This document shows positions 8,190 through 16,700 of a DNA stretch of 64,000 bases, piece by piece. Below the pieces are notes generated by a model that saw only the letters and a list, made by a program, of their open reading frames with translations, made no database searches and had not been told where the DNA came from. This DNA is from JAMXLO01 sp963819855 (lineage in GTDB: Bacteria > Pseudomonadota > Alphaproteobacteria > Acetobacterales > Acetobacteraceae): assembly GCA_963819855.1 (NCBI GenBank), contig CAWFYC010000001.1, positions 15,133 to 79,132 of the forward strand, in the 5' to 3' direction. Position 1 is the first letter of the stretch, and each line of letters starts with the position of its first letter. A program made the position numbers and the translations under genes.

Positions 8190-9602
8190 ATGGACAACGA
8201 GACACTCGCCTTCACGCCGGCCGTGCAGCTTGCCGAGATGATCCGGCGGAAGCAGCTCTCGCCGGTCGAGCTGATGACCGCGCTGCTGGCGCGCATCGAT
8301 ACGCTGAATCCACGCGTCAACGCATTCGCCTACCTCGCTTCGGACGCCGCGATGGATGCGGCGAAGCGTGCGGAAACGGCGCTGATGAAGGACGAACGCA
8401 TCGGCCGGCTGCACGGCGTGCCCGTCACCATCAAGGACCTGGCGATCACCAAGGACATGCCGACGCAGATGGGCAGCCACATCTTCGCCGGCAATCAACC
8501 CGCCGAGGATACGCCGATCGTGCCGCGCCTGCGCGACGAAGGTGCGATCATCCTTGGCAAGACCACCACGTCGGAGTTCGGCTGGACCGGCGTCAGCCAC
8601 AGCCCCCTCACCGGGATCACGCACAATCCATGGAAGCACGGCTACAACGCCGGCGCCTCGTCGGCCGGTGCCGGTGCCGCGGCCGCCGCTGGGTTCGGAC
8701 CGCTGCACCAGGGCAGCGACGGAGCCGGATCGATCCGCATGCCGTCGCATTTCTGCGGCGTGTTCGGATTGAAGCCGACGTTCGGGCGCGTGCCGTACTA
8801 TCCGGTGGGCAGCGGCGACTACACCTCGCATATGGGACCGATGACGCGTACCGTGGCGGACAGCGCGCTGATGATGCAGGTGATGGCCGGACCGCATCCG
8901 CTCGACCACACGACATGCGAGGCCGGACCTGCGGATTATCTCGGGCGGCTGCACGAAGGTGTGCGCGGCAAACGCATCGCCTACAGCCCCGATCTCGGCG
9001 TGGCGCGCGTCGATCCCGACGTGGCGGCGCTGGTGAAATCCGCTGTCGCGCGCTTCACCGAACTCGGCGCCATAGTGGAGGAAGTGAAGACACCCTGGGC
9101 CGCGCCAGGCCCGGAGATGATCCGCTTCTTCTGGGCGGCGCACATGACGCGCCTCACGCCGCATCTGGCGAAATGGGAAGCGAAGATGGATCCTGGTCTC
9201 GTGGCCTGCATCAAGGCCGCGCACGACTACTCGGTTGCCGACTATCAACTCGCACGCGATCGCAAGATGGCTTACGTCGCGGCGATCCATCGCTGGTTCG
9301 AGGACTGGGATTTTTTGGCGACGCCGTCGGTGTCGGTTGCCGCGTTCCCCGCCGAACTGCTGATGCCGAAGCACTGGCCGCAACATGACTGGGACTGGTT
9401 GTCCTGGGCGGAATTCTCCTACCCGTTCAACATGTCGTGGAATCCCGCTGCCAGCGTGCCATGCGGTTTCACCGCCGAGGGCCTGCCGGTTGGGTTGCAG
9501 ATTGTCGGCCGCCGCTTCGACGATCTCGGCGTGTTGCAGGCCTCGGCAGCATTCGAACAGGCGCAGCCTTGGGCGGACAGGCGACCCGTACTGGCAGCGT
9601 GA
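8190..9602 (+). CDS. Amidase (amidase-signature family)
   Basis: A 470-residue amidase-signature enzyme of normal length. The catalytic triad is readable: Lys in GVPVTIKDL (about residue 77), the cis-Ser in GASSAGAG (about 155) and the nucleophile Ser in SDGAGSIRMP (about 178). FCGVFGLKPT follows as in the family. Glycines of the canonical GGSSGG and DTGGS segments are replaced by alanine at two places, which may shape specificity. The family hydrolyses amides, including aryl amides and amino acid amides; the substrate here is not predictable. It lies 12 bases after the SDR gene in one operon. Confidence 0.88.
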   Translation: MDNETLAFTPAVQLAEMIRRKQLSPVELMTALLARIDTLNPRVNAFAYLASDAAMDAAKRAETALMKDERIGRLHGVPVTIKDLAITKDMPTQMGSHIFAGNQPAEDTPIVPRLRDEGAIILGKTTTSEFGWTGVSHSPLTGITHNPWKHGYNAGASSAGAGAAAAAGFGPLHQGSDGAGSIRMPSHFCGVFGLKPTFGRVPYYPVGSGDYTSHMGPMTRTVADSALMMQVMAGPHPLDHTTCEAGPADYLGRLHEGVRGKRIAYSPDLGVARVDPDVAALVKSAVARFTELGAIVEEVKTPWAAPGPEMIRFFWAAHMTRLTPHLAKWEAKMDPGLVACIKAAHDYSVADYQLARDRKMAYVAAIHRWFEDWDFLATPSVSVAAFPAELLMPKHWPQHDWDWLSWAEFSYPFNMSWNPAASVPCGFTAEGLPVGLQIVGRRFDDLGVLQASAAFEQAQPWADRRPVLAA

Positions 9603-9622
9603 TCCGAGCCGCTGTCGACGGA

Positions 9623-9661
9623 CCCCCTCCCTACCCTCCCCCGCTGCGCGGGAGAGGGAGT
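9623..9661. repeat. Short palindromic repeat, CCCTCCC family
   Basis: ACCCCCTCCCTACCCTCCCC followed by CGCTGCGCGGGAGAGGGAG folds into a hairpin. The same pyrimidine-rich / GGGAG-rich arms occur as a long palindrome inside the Rieske gene at 21735-21833. Here it separates the convergent amidase and ABC genes and could act as a bidirectional terminator. Confidence 0.55.
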
Positions 9662-9672
9662 TAAATACGGAG

Positions 9673-10416
9673 CTACTGCCGCAGGATCTGCCCGAGGAAC
9701 ACACGACCACGTTCGGACTGCGGATGCGCGAAGAACTCCTCGGGCGGCGCCTGTTCGACGATCTCGCCCTGATCCATGAAGATCACCCGATGCGCGACGC
9801 TGCGTGCGAACCCCATCTCGTGGGTCACGCAAAGCATCGTCATGTCGTTCTCCGCCAGTCCGATCATTGTCTCCAGCACCTCCTTCACCATTTCCGGATC
9901 CAGCGCCGAGGTCGGCTCATCGAACAGCATGACCTTGGGCTGCATGCACAGCGCCCGAGCGATCGCCACGCGCTGCTGCTGCCCGCCTGAGAGCTGCCCC
10001 GGATACTTGTCCGCCTGCTCCGGAATCCGCACCTGCTCCAGGTGCTTGCGCGCCAGCGCCTCGGCCGCCTGCTTCGCAACGCCACGCACCTTCATCGGCG
10101 CCAACATGCAGTTCTCCAAGACGGTCAGATGCGGGAACAGATTGAACGATTGGAACACCATGCCGATCTCGCGCCGCACTTTGTCCAGGCCCCTGGTGTG
10201 TGCACCAACCTCCATCCCGTCGAAGATGATGCGTCCCTTGTCGTGGTGCTCGATCTGGTTGATGCAGCGGATCAGGGTGGACTTCCCCGAACCCGACGGC
10301 CCGCACAGCACGATCCGTTCCCGCCGCGACACTTGCAGGTTGATATCGTGCAGGGCGCGGAAGTTGCCGAAATACTTGTCGACACCTTCCATCCTGATGA
10401 TGAGATCGGCGTCCAT
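9673..10416 (-). CDS. Polar amino acid type ABC transporter, ATPase subunit
   Basis: A 247-residue ABC ATPase with Walker A GPSGSGKST (about residues 38-46), signature LSGGQQQRVAIARAL, Walker B VMLFDEPTSALDPE and switch His in CVTHEMGFAR. The layout and the EMGFAR motif are typical of GlnQ/HisP-type subunits that power amino acid uptake. It is the last gene of a four-gene operon on this strand (12578 to 9673) and begins 7 bases after the stop of the binding-protein gene. Confidence 0.93.
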   Translation of the reverse strand: MDADLIIRMEGVDKYFGNFRALHDINLQVSRRERIVLCGPSGSGKSTLIRCINQIEHHDKGRIIFDGMEVGAHTRGLDKVRREIGMVFQSFNLFPHLTVLENCMLAPMKVRGVAKQAAEALARKHLEQVRIPEQADKYPGQLSGGQQQRVAIARALCMQPKVMLFDEPTSALDPEMVKEVLETMIGLAENDMTMLCVTHEMGFARSVAHRVIFMDQGEIVEQAPPEEFFAHPQSERGRVFLGQILRQ

Positions 10417-10423
10417 GGCGCGA

Positions 10424-11230
10424 TCAGAACACCGGCAGTTCGGGCAGCGGTGCGTTGAACCACTTGCGGTGGATCGCGTCGAGATCGCCGTTGTTCTTGA
10501 TGAAGTAGATGAACGTGTTGATCCATTGGTGCAGATCGCTCTGGCCGCGGCGCACCGTGATGCCGTTGGGCTGATGCCGCAGCACGATCTTCGGCTCGTA
10601 GTTCGCCGATGGGTTCATCCCCTGGATCTGCCGCGCCGTGATCATGTTGACGCCGATCGCGTCGATCTGGTTGGACAGCAACGCCTGCGCCGTGGTGGCG
10701 TCATCGTCGAAACGCATGATCCGCGTGCCCTGTGGCGCCACCGCGCTGATCGCGGTGTCCTGCGTGCTGGCGCGCGCCACACCCACACGCAGCGATGCCA
10801 GGTCCGCCGCGGTGGCGATCTTGCGATCCGCCGGCGCCATCAGCACGATGTCGATGCTGCTGTAGGGAATGCAGAACTGCACCTGGCGGGCGCGCTCCGG
10901 CGTGATGCCGAAGGTCGCCACCAGCACGTCCACCTTGCCGGTGAGCAGATAGGGTATGCGGTTCGGTCCGGTGACCGGCACCAGCTCGCACTCGACGCCG
11001 AGATACTTCGCCATCAGCTTCGCCACGTCGACATCGTAGCCCTCGTACTCGTTCTTGGCGTTGACCACGCCGAACGGCGGCAGATCGACGAGGATACCGA
11101 CCTGCACCTTCTTCTTGCTCAGCACGTCATCGATGGTCTGCGCTTCGGCAGATGGTATGAATGCCGCGGCGGCCAGGCCGGTGAGGCCAAGAACGGCAAG
11201 CGGTCGGCGGGAAAAGTTCGGCGTGGACAT
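10424..11230 (-). CDS. Periplasmic amino-acid-type substrate-binding protein
   Basis: A 268-residue family-3 solute-binding protein. The ATG at 11230 has an AAGGAG seven bases upstream and opens a signal peptide ending near PSAEAQ (about residue 30). The frame is open further upstream, but that part is non-coding in style. Core motifs: VGILVDLPPFG, GYDVDVAKLMAKYLG, and KVDVLVATFGITPERA, the ligand-pocket strand of polar amino acid receptors. It should deliver an amino acid or small derivative to the two permeases encoded just upstream. Confidence 0.9.
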   Translation of the reverse strand: MSTPNFSRRPLAVLGLTGLAAAAFIPSAEAQTIDDVLSKKKVQVGILVDLPPFGVVNAKNEYEGYDVDVAKLMAKYLGVECELVPVTGPNRIPYLLTGKVDVLVATFGITPERARQVQFCIPYSSIDIVLMAPADRKIATAADLASLRVGVARASTQDTAISAVAPQGTRIMRFDDDATTAQALLSNQIDAIGVNMITARQIQGMNPSANYEPKIVLRHQPNGITVRRGQSDLHQWINTFIYFIKNNGDLDAIHRKWFNAPLPELPVF

Positions 11231-11253
11231 TCGACATCTCCTTGTTGAGGTTG

Positions 11254-11907
11254 TCAGCGGCGCACGGTACCGAACCTTCGCTCGAGCATCTGGCTCAGGC
11301 GGGACAACGGCCAGCACAGCACGAAGTAGACGACTGCGACGAGACCGAACACGAGGAACGGCCGGAACGTCACGTTGTTGATGATCTGGCCCGCGCGGGT
11401 CAGCTCCACGAAGCCGATGATCGAGGCCAGCGACGTGCTCTTCACCAGCAGCACCAGGAAGCCGACGGTCGGCGCGATGGCGATCTTGCCGGCCTGCGGC
11501 AGAACCACGTAGCGCATGCGAGGCAGATGGCGCATGCCCAGCGCGGTTGCGGCCTCCCACTGTCCGGTCGGGATCGCCTGGATGCAGCCGCGCCAGATCT
11601 CGCCGAGAAACGCCGCAGCGTTCAGCGTCAGCGCGATCGCCGCGGCGAACAGCGGATCGATGCCGGTGCCCAGCATGGTGGAACCGAAGAACACCAGGAA
11701 CAGCTGCATCAGCAGCGGCGTGCCCTGGAACAACTGGATGTAACCGGCGGCAGCCTGACGCAGCCAGGCCGGCGGCGCAGTGCGGGCGAGCGCCACGCCC
11801 AGTCCGGCGATGCCGCCGCCGATAAAGGCGATCGCGGACAGCAGCAGCGTCCAGCGCACTGCCTCGATGATGAACAATGCTTCGGCGGGGCCGAACTGGC
11901 GGATCAT
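11254..11907 (-). CDS. Polar amino acid type ABC transporter permease
   Basis: A 217-residue inner-membrane permease of the His/Glu/Gln family. It has several hydrophobic spans and the EAA-type loop EIWRGCIQAIPTGQWEAATA, followed by LGM, which docks on the ATPase. The ATG at 11907 overlaps the stop of the preceding permease gene by four bases (ATGA), implying translational coupling. A longer open frame upstream is not used, because the true N-terminus MIRQFGPAEALF starts at the overlap. Confidence 0.92.
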   Translation of the reverse strand: MIRQFGPAEALFIIEAVRWTLLLSAIAFIGGGIAGLGVALARTAPPAWLRQAAAGYIQLFQGTPLLMQLFLVFFGSTMLGTGIDPLFAAAIALTLNAAAFLGEIWRGCIQAIPTGQWEAATALGMRHLPRMRYVVLPQAGKIAIAPTVGFLVLLVKSTSLASIIGFVELTRAGQIINNVTFRPFLVFGLVAVVYFVLCWPLSRLSQMLERRFGTVRR

Positions 11908-12578
11908 GCGCGTGCGCCCGGACGCGCGAACACGGCGCGGTAGATGGCGCCGAACGCGCCGGAGAACAGCAGCGACAGCACCAGGTAGATCCCGGTGACC
12001 ACCATGTAGATCTCGAAGCTGCGGAACGTGCGCGCCTGAAGGTCGTTGGCAGTGGCGGTGAGTTCCTGCGCCGAAATCGTCGAGACGACGCTGGAGCTCA
12101 GCATCAGCAGGATGAACTGGCTGCTCAGCGCGGGATACACGGTGGACAGGGCCGGGAACAGCACGACGTAGCGGAACACCTGCAACGGCCGCATGCCGAG
12201 GGCGAGGCCGGCCTCGATCTGGCCGCGGCTGATGCTCTCGATGCCGGCGCGGACGATTTCCGTGGCATAGGCGCCGACGTTGACCACCATCGCCAGCAGC
12301 GCGGCCTGGTTCGAGCTCATGTAGATGCCGGCGCGCGGCAGACCGAAGAAAATCAGGAAGATCTGCACCAGGAACGGCGTGTTGCGGATCGCCTCGATGT
12401 AGCAGTCCACCGCCCAGCGAACTGGTTTCGGTCCCATGGTCTTGCCGAGGGCGCACAACACGGCGACCAGCAGGCCAAGCACCATCGCGCTGGCCGAGAG
12501 CTGGATGGTGAGCCAGCTACCCCAGAGCAGATCCCATCGGGCGGCCCAGACGTCGCCGAACTGGAACACATAGTTCAT
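11904..12578 (-). CDS. Polar amino acid type ABC transporter permease
   Basis: A 224-residue permease and the first gene of the transporter operon. The EAA loop reads EIVRAGIESISRGQIEAGLA followed by LGM. NTPFLVQIFLIFFGLP is typical of this family. It pairs with the permease at 11254-11907 to form the heterodimeric membrane channel. The ATG at 12578 is preceded by about 150 bases of non-coding DNA shared divergently with the DUF1993 gene, where the operon promoter should lie. Confidence 0.92.
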   Translation of the reverse strand: MNYVFQFGDVWAARWDLLWGSWLTIQLSASAMVLGLLVAVLCALGKTMGPKPVRWAVDCYIEAIRNTPFLVQIFLIFFGLPRAGIYMSSNQAALLAMVVNVGAYATEIVRAGIESISRGQIEAGLALGMRPLQVFRYVVLFPALSTVYPALSSQFILLMLSSSVVSTISAQELTATANDLQARTFRSFEIYMVVTGIYLVLSLLFSGAFGAIYRAVFARPGARA

Positions 12579-12727
12579 GTCGGCGAACGTCCGCTCCCTC
12601 AGATGGGAGCCAACCTCTACCGGGCGGACTCTTCGGGCATTGATTCAGATCAACCGGATGGCGTCGGCCACGCGGATCGCCTACCGTGCCCATCCCAATC
12701 CATGGCAATCAAGGAGGAAGACGGAAC

Positions 12728-13237
12728 ATGGCATTCTCTATGTTCGAGGCTTGCGTCCCCGCCTGCACGCAGATTCTCGGCAGCATGTCGGTGATGATCG
12801 ACAAGGCTGCGGCGCATTGCGCGGAAAAGAAGTACGACGAGGCGTGGATGCTGAACGACCGGCTGGCCCCCGACATGTTCACGCTGGCGCGGCAGTTCCG
12901 TCAGGTCAGCGATTTCGGGCGCAACATTCCGGGCCGGCTGGCCGGCGCCGCGCTGCCTGACTTCCCGGCGACCGACGCGACGTCGTTCGCGGAAGCCAAG
13001 GCCCGGATCGACAAGTCGCTCGAGTACGTCAAGGGCTTCAAGCCGGCGCAGATCGACGGTTGCGAGGACAAGGACATCACCTGGACCCAGGGGCAGCGGC
13101 AGATGTCATTCAAGGGTCGCGTCTATCTGCTGCACTTCGGCTTCCCGAACTTCTACTTCCATGCGACCACCGCGTACAACATCCTGCGCCATCGCGGCGT
13201 GGAACTGGGTAAGCGCGACTTCCTGGGTTCGTTCTGA
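12728..13237 (+). CDS. DUF1993 family protein
   Basis: A 169-residue protein of the DUF1993 family. Family traits are the N-terminal LGSMSVMIDKAAAHC helix, ADFxxAR-like helices, and the C-terminal FYFHATTAYNILRHRGVELG with the histidines HATT and RHRGV. The family resembles DinB-type four-helix bundles, and its function is unknown. Start ATG 12728 follows AAGGAGGAAG with eight-base spacing. An upstream in-frame ATG at 12686 lacks such a site. Divergent from the ABC operon. Confidence 0.85.
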   Translation: MAFSMFEACVPACTQILGSMSVMIDKAAAHCAEKKYDEAWMLNDRLAPDMFTLARQFRQVSDFGRNIPGRLAGAALPDFPATDATSFAEAKARIDKSLEYVKGFKPAQIDGCEDKDITWTQGQRQMSFKGRVYLLHFGFPNFYFHATTAYNILRHRGVELGKRDFLGSF

Positions 13238-13256
13238 AAGAAGGGTTCACCACAGA

Positions 13257-13295
13257 GACACGGAGGCGCCGACTTCGTGCTGAAGCCTCCGTGTT
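13257..13295. terminator. Hairpin after the DUF1993 gene, possible terminator or dispersed repeat
   Basis: ACACGGAGGC at 13258-13267 pairs with GCCTCCGTGT at 13285-13294 around a 17-base loop. There is no long T-run, only TCTCTA. The CACAGAGACACGGAG wording resembles the CACGGAG repeat at 56531-56613, so it may be a repeat that doubles as a terminator. Confidence 0.45.
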
Positions 13296-13444
13296 CTCTA
13301 CACTACTAATCTCCGCGCGACGCGAAGGTTTTGCGTCAGTCGCCATTCCTCGGGCCGCCACCACGGCTGGGGCCTAGTACCCCCCGTCATTGATTCCGCG
13401 GTGGATTTCCGAAATCGATGGCTCCGCAATGACGGAGATGCATC

Positions 13445-15250
13445 GTGACCGCGAAACAAGCTGCTGTGAAGAGGTATGTGGTGAAGCTCAGCGATGATGA
13501 GCGGGAGCGGCTCGACGCGCTGATACATGCAGGCAAACACTCTGCCCGGCTGCTGACCAAGGCACGCATCCTGTTGAAGGCCGACGCCGCGGAAGCCGGC
13601 GAAGGATGGAGTGACAGCCAGATTGCGGCGGCCCTCGATACCAGCATCGACACGGTGGCACGGACGCGCCAGCAACTGGTGGAAGAAGGGTTCGAGGCCG
13701 TCCTGGTCCGCAAGCATTCGCCGGCTTCGGCTAGGCCACGCATCTTTGACGGGGCAGCCGAGGCGAAGTTGATCGCGTTGGCCTGTTCCCGACCGCCGAA
13801 AGGCCGCAAGCGGTGGACATTGCAGTTGCTGGAGGGGGCGGTCGTGGAACTGAATATCGTCGAGCGCGCCAGCGACAACACCATCGGGCGCACGCTAAAA
13901 AAAACACACTCAGTGCGCCAGGCGAAGCTGGCGCTTTCCAACCGGTGAAAGTCCGGTGGGGGTAAGGCAGTAGCGAGCCGCCCTCTAGCAAGTGTTGCGG
14001 GGCCGCCGGCGACGACGGTCGCGAAGCGTACACAGCAATCACGTGGAGTGGGATATTGAGCCGCGAAAAGTTTAATCTCGCAGAGGCCGAGGCGGTTGAG
14101 AGCGTCGAAGGCAATATGTTGTGCACCGTTATGCAAGGTGTAACCGCTCTGCCGCGGTCTGAGACCCCATTACGCATGAAGGGAAGGCGTCGGAACCTGG
14201 GAGACCTCACCTCGCCCGTCCCCGCCTCGGCGGTGCAGGGCCACGACGGGAAGTCGATGAGATGAAGCCGTCGAGGAAGATGTGAGGAGTCGGACGGCTG
14301 CATAGTACCTGTGATGCCTCGAACAAAGCTGGTGAGAGCCAGCGGCGGAGACGGCGGAGGGAAGGCGGCCGATCGGAGGGAAGGCGAGCGGCGACACATG
14401 CCCCGGGCTCAGAACCGGAACCGGCATGTCACAGAAGCGGTGGACCTACGGATCGGCGGCGTCCAAAACCACGATCACGTCCGACCTTCGATAGGAGCCC
14501 GATGCGGGAAAGCCGCACGTCGGGATCTGTGCGGGGGGGCCGGGGTAACCCGGTTCCCTACCGCTACAACCACACCTGCAAAAACAATGGGTCATCCCGC
14601 CGGATGCCAATGCGGCGTTCGTAGCCAACATGGAAGATGTGCTGGAGGTCTATCATCGGCCGCACGATCCAGAGTACCCCGTGGTCTGCGTAGACGAGAC
14701 ATCAAAGCAACTGATCAGCGAAACGCGTGTGCCGATCAAGGTGAAGCCAGGACAGCCCGCGCGGCATGACTATGAGTATGAGCGGAATGGAACCGTCAAC
14801 CTGTTCATGATGTTCGCTCCATTGGAGGGCTGGCGGCACGTCGCGGTAACCGATCGCCACACCGCTGTGGATTTCGCCCACATGCTCAAGGATTTGTCCG
14901 ATACACATTTCCCCGCAGCCAAGAGGATTGTGCTCATGGAGGACAACCTCAACACCCACAAACCAGCGTCACTCTATGAAGCCTTCCCAGCAGCCGAAGC
15001 CCGTCGTCTCGTCGAGCGGTTCGAATGGCACTACACCCCGAAACACGGCAGTTGGCTCAATATGGCCGAAGCCGAGCTCAGCGTGTTGTCGGGTCAATGT
15101 CTCGATCGCCGGATCCCCAACAAGCTCAACCTCATCGAGGAGGTCGCCGCCTGGGAGGATAGCCGCAACCACAAGCATGTCAGAGCAGATTGGCAATTCA
15201 CCACCGCTGACGCCCGCGTGAAGCTGAAGCGGTTGTACCCCGCACTATGA
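13445..15250 (+). CDS. IS630 family transposase, interrupted by an intron and needing a -1 frameshift
   Basis: Exon 1 (13445-13912) encodes the helix-turn-helix part, WSDSQIAAALDTSIDTVART. Exon 2 (14568-15250) encodes the DDE catalytic part: Asp in VVCVDETSKQL, Asp in LMEDNLNTH and Glu in GSWLNMAEAELS. Joined at 13912/14568 and shifted -1 on the A tract at 13897-13904, the junction reads TLKKNTLKPHLQKQWVIPP, the canonical IS630 sequence. Without the shift, joined exon 1 would stop soon after, at the TAG at 14621-14623. Unspliced, exon 1 stops inside the intron at 13946-13948. The second piece alone opens at ATG 14630. Confidence 0.82.
13897..13905 (+). promoter_or_regulatory. Slippery tract for -1 ribosomal frameshifting
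   Basis: Eight As followed by C contain the heptamer A-AAA-AAC. In frame the codons are CTA AAA AAA ACA. Slipping back one base gives AAA AAC ACA CTC and continues, across the exon junction, into the transposase catalytic frame. Two-frame IS630 elements with A-rich slippery sites are known. A deletion of one A from an original A9 would look the same. Confidence 0.6.
13913..14567 (+). ncRNA. Group II intron without a reverse transcriptase gene
   Basis: A 655-base intron. It starts GTGCG, forms an immediate hairpin GCCAGGCGAAGCTGGC, and has the domain I segment CCAACCGGTGAAAGTCCGGT. It also has the GAGTCGGACGGCTGCATAGT region before domain IV, a domain V at 14495-14527 (GAGCCCGATGCGG, GAAA loop, GCCGCACGTCGGG) and a domain VI ending CCCTACCGCTAC. 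An A at 14560, seven bases from the 3' end, can bulge as the branch point. GGAGTG at 14045-14050 can pair with the last exon bases CACTCA in five of six positions (EBS1-IBS1 candidate). No RT, maturase or endonuclease frame is present. A 150-codon frame at 14311 is a chance opening. Confidence 0.85.
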
Positions 15251-15265
15251 ACGACTCGGGGTACT

Positions 15266-15590
15266 CTCATGTTCGCCGTTTCAAGCTGCAGGCGCAGAAA
15301 TTCCTGGCCTATCCTTGAAGCTGTTCAGTGTGGCCGCCGCTGGGCAAGGCAGGGGGCACGATCATGAAACGACGGTTGATCATGCTCTGATACGCGGGTT
15401 GGTTACCGCCGGACCGGTGATACGTCGCGGAGCTTCCTCGGTCTAGTTTCCAGCGTCGGATGAGATCCGGCTGATAGTACCTTCGAGGGTTCTCCTGGCC
15501 GTGACCGTGCCTCCAGCCTTGCCCAGCATTGGATGTGTTGTTGCGTTGCGAGTCTTCTTGAAACGGTTTCCGATATCGATCTCTACTCGT
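15266..15590. other. Non-coding stretch between IS630 and the IS110 transposase stop
   Basis: No gene is recognised in these 325 bases. Downstream of an IS110-type transposase, such DNA is part of the element and in some subgroups encodes the guide (bridge) RNA. GATCATG occurs twice here (15360 and 15377 region) around AAACGACGGTT, and ACCGCCGGACCGGT can pair. These are weak hints of a structured RNA, not proof. The IS110 boundary on this side was not identified. Confidence 0.4.
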
Positions 15591-16700
15591 TCAGGTAGCC
15601 ATGGGCTGCACCTGTTTGGCGATCGCCCAGACAAAGCCCGCCAGCTCACGTGCGATCGCGGCAGTGATCACCGTCGGCTGCTTTCCTGTCCGGGCGAGCT
15701 TGCGATACCGTCGGCACAGCCGCTCCTGAGCTTTCCATGCGATGTCGCGGATCGGCTTGGCCAGTCGCTCTTGCCGTAGCAGCTGCTCTCGGGCGATCCG
15801 TGCAGGAAATCGATAGCTCCAGGCGGCTTCGATCAGCATACGTCGCGCCGCACCGTTACCGGCCTTGGTAATGCCGCCCTGGCGTCGCGTGCGGCCGCTG
15901 GAATGCTCGGATGGCACCAGACCGAGATACGCCATGAGCTGGCGGGGATTGGTGAAGCGCGTGATGTCGCCGAGCTCAGCCACCAAAGTGGCTGCGGCCA
16001 CCAGTCGCACGCCGCGAAGAGCTTGCAGGGCTTCAACCACCGGTGCGAGAGACCACTCCGGCAACACTGCTTCGATATGTGCCTCCAGCCGGTCGCGCCG
16101 TGCCATCGCTGCCTCGACGGCCGCGATACAATCTTCCAGCACGATATGATGTACCGCCTGGTCGAACTTGAGGCTTGCCAACCAGCGCCGGTGCAACTGC
16201 GTCCAGGCCGGTCGGTGGTAGTGCCGGCCGTGGCGCAGCAGGAAGCCAGACAATTGCTGTCGCGCCTGGCGCAGGCTGCGCACCGCCGCCTGACGTGCAC
16301 GAACGACGTCGCGGATCGCTTCATGGGCCTGATCCGGAACCCAGACCGGGGTCAGTTCACCGGCGCGGTGCAGCTTGGCAAGGTTGATCGCATCCCGCCG
16401 GTCGGTCTTGATCCGCTCGCCTGGCTTTCGCGGGATCAGCGAAGGCGCGACGACGGCGCATTCGTGTCCCGCTCCGCTGAGTTGTCGCTGAATGCCGTAA
16501 CCGCATGGTCCGGCTTCGTAACAGAACCGCAGATCTCTTCCCGCAGGAGCCAGCTTCACGGCCAGCGCCTTCAAGGCAGCCGGCGTATTGGGGATCTTCC
16601 CGTACTCACGCACTTCTCCCCGCAGGCCCGATGCGGCCAACGCGACCGCTATCGTATCCTTGTGCACGTCAAGCCCGACATATGTGATAGGCTTCGCCAT
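15591..16700 (-). CDS. IS110 family transposase (DEDD recombinase)
   Basis: A 369-residue IS110/IS116/IS902 transposase. The N-terminal RuvC-like domain shows Asp10 in GLDVHKD, Glu in CYEAGPCGYG (about residue 61), and the two aspartates in KTDRRDA (about 99 and 102), forming the DEDD set. The C-terminal Tnp domain has LRGVRLVAAATLVAELGD and GLVPSEHSSGRTRRQGGITK, in the region of the catalytic serine. IS110 enzymes recombine DNA with a bridge RNA encoded in the element. The frame is intact and should be active. Start ATG 16700 follows GGAGACGG. Confidence 0.92.
   Translation of the reverse strand: MAKPITYVGLDVHKDTIAVALAASGLRGEVREYGKIPNTPAALKALAVKLAPAGRDLRFCYEAGPCGYGIQRQLSGAGHECAVVAPSLIPRKPGERIKTDRRDAINLAKLHRAGELTPVWVPDQAHEAIRDVVRARQAAVRSLRQARQQLSGFLLRHGRHYHRPAWTQLHRRWLASLKFDQAVHHIVLEDCIAAVEAAMARRDRLEAHIEAVLPEWSLAPVVEALQALRGVRLVAAATLVAELGDITRFTNPRQLMAYLGLVPSEHSSGRTRRQGGITKAGNGAARRMLIEAAWSYRFPARIAREQLLRQERLAKPIRDIAWKAQERLCRRYRKLARTGKQPTVITAAIARELAGFVWAIAKQVQPMAT

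Larger units (their letters stand above)
13376..15265 (+). mobile_element. IS630-type insertion sequence split by a group II intron
   Basis: The ends carry related inverted repeats: AGTACCCCCCGTC at 13376 and, on the opposite strand, AGTACCCCGAGTCGTT ending at 15265. Inside is an IS630-type transposase in two pieces, separated by 655 bases of group II intron. The left flank has a TA, the usual IS630 target, immediately before GTACC. The right flank reads TC, so a clean TA duplication is not seen. Without the intron the element would be about 1.23 kb, normal for IS630. Confidence 0.8.

Noticed and set aside
7428..9710. A 760-codon open frame on the minus strand opposite the SDR and amidase genes
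   Set aside because: It is antisense to two genes with clear motifs. High-GC DNA gives long antisense frames, and the translation is Arg/His/Gln-rich with no known domain.
10424..11560. A longer binding protein with 110 extra N-terminal residues
   Set aside because: The ATG at 11230 has a good ribosome site and opens a signal peptide; the upstream part is antisense-like and overlaps the permease gene.
14311..14769. A 152-codon open frame crossing the intron's domain V and the exon junction
   Set aside because: It spans RNA structural domains and enters the transposase in the wrong frame. No RT or endonuclease motif.
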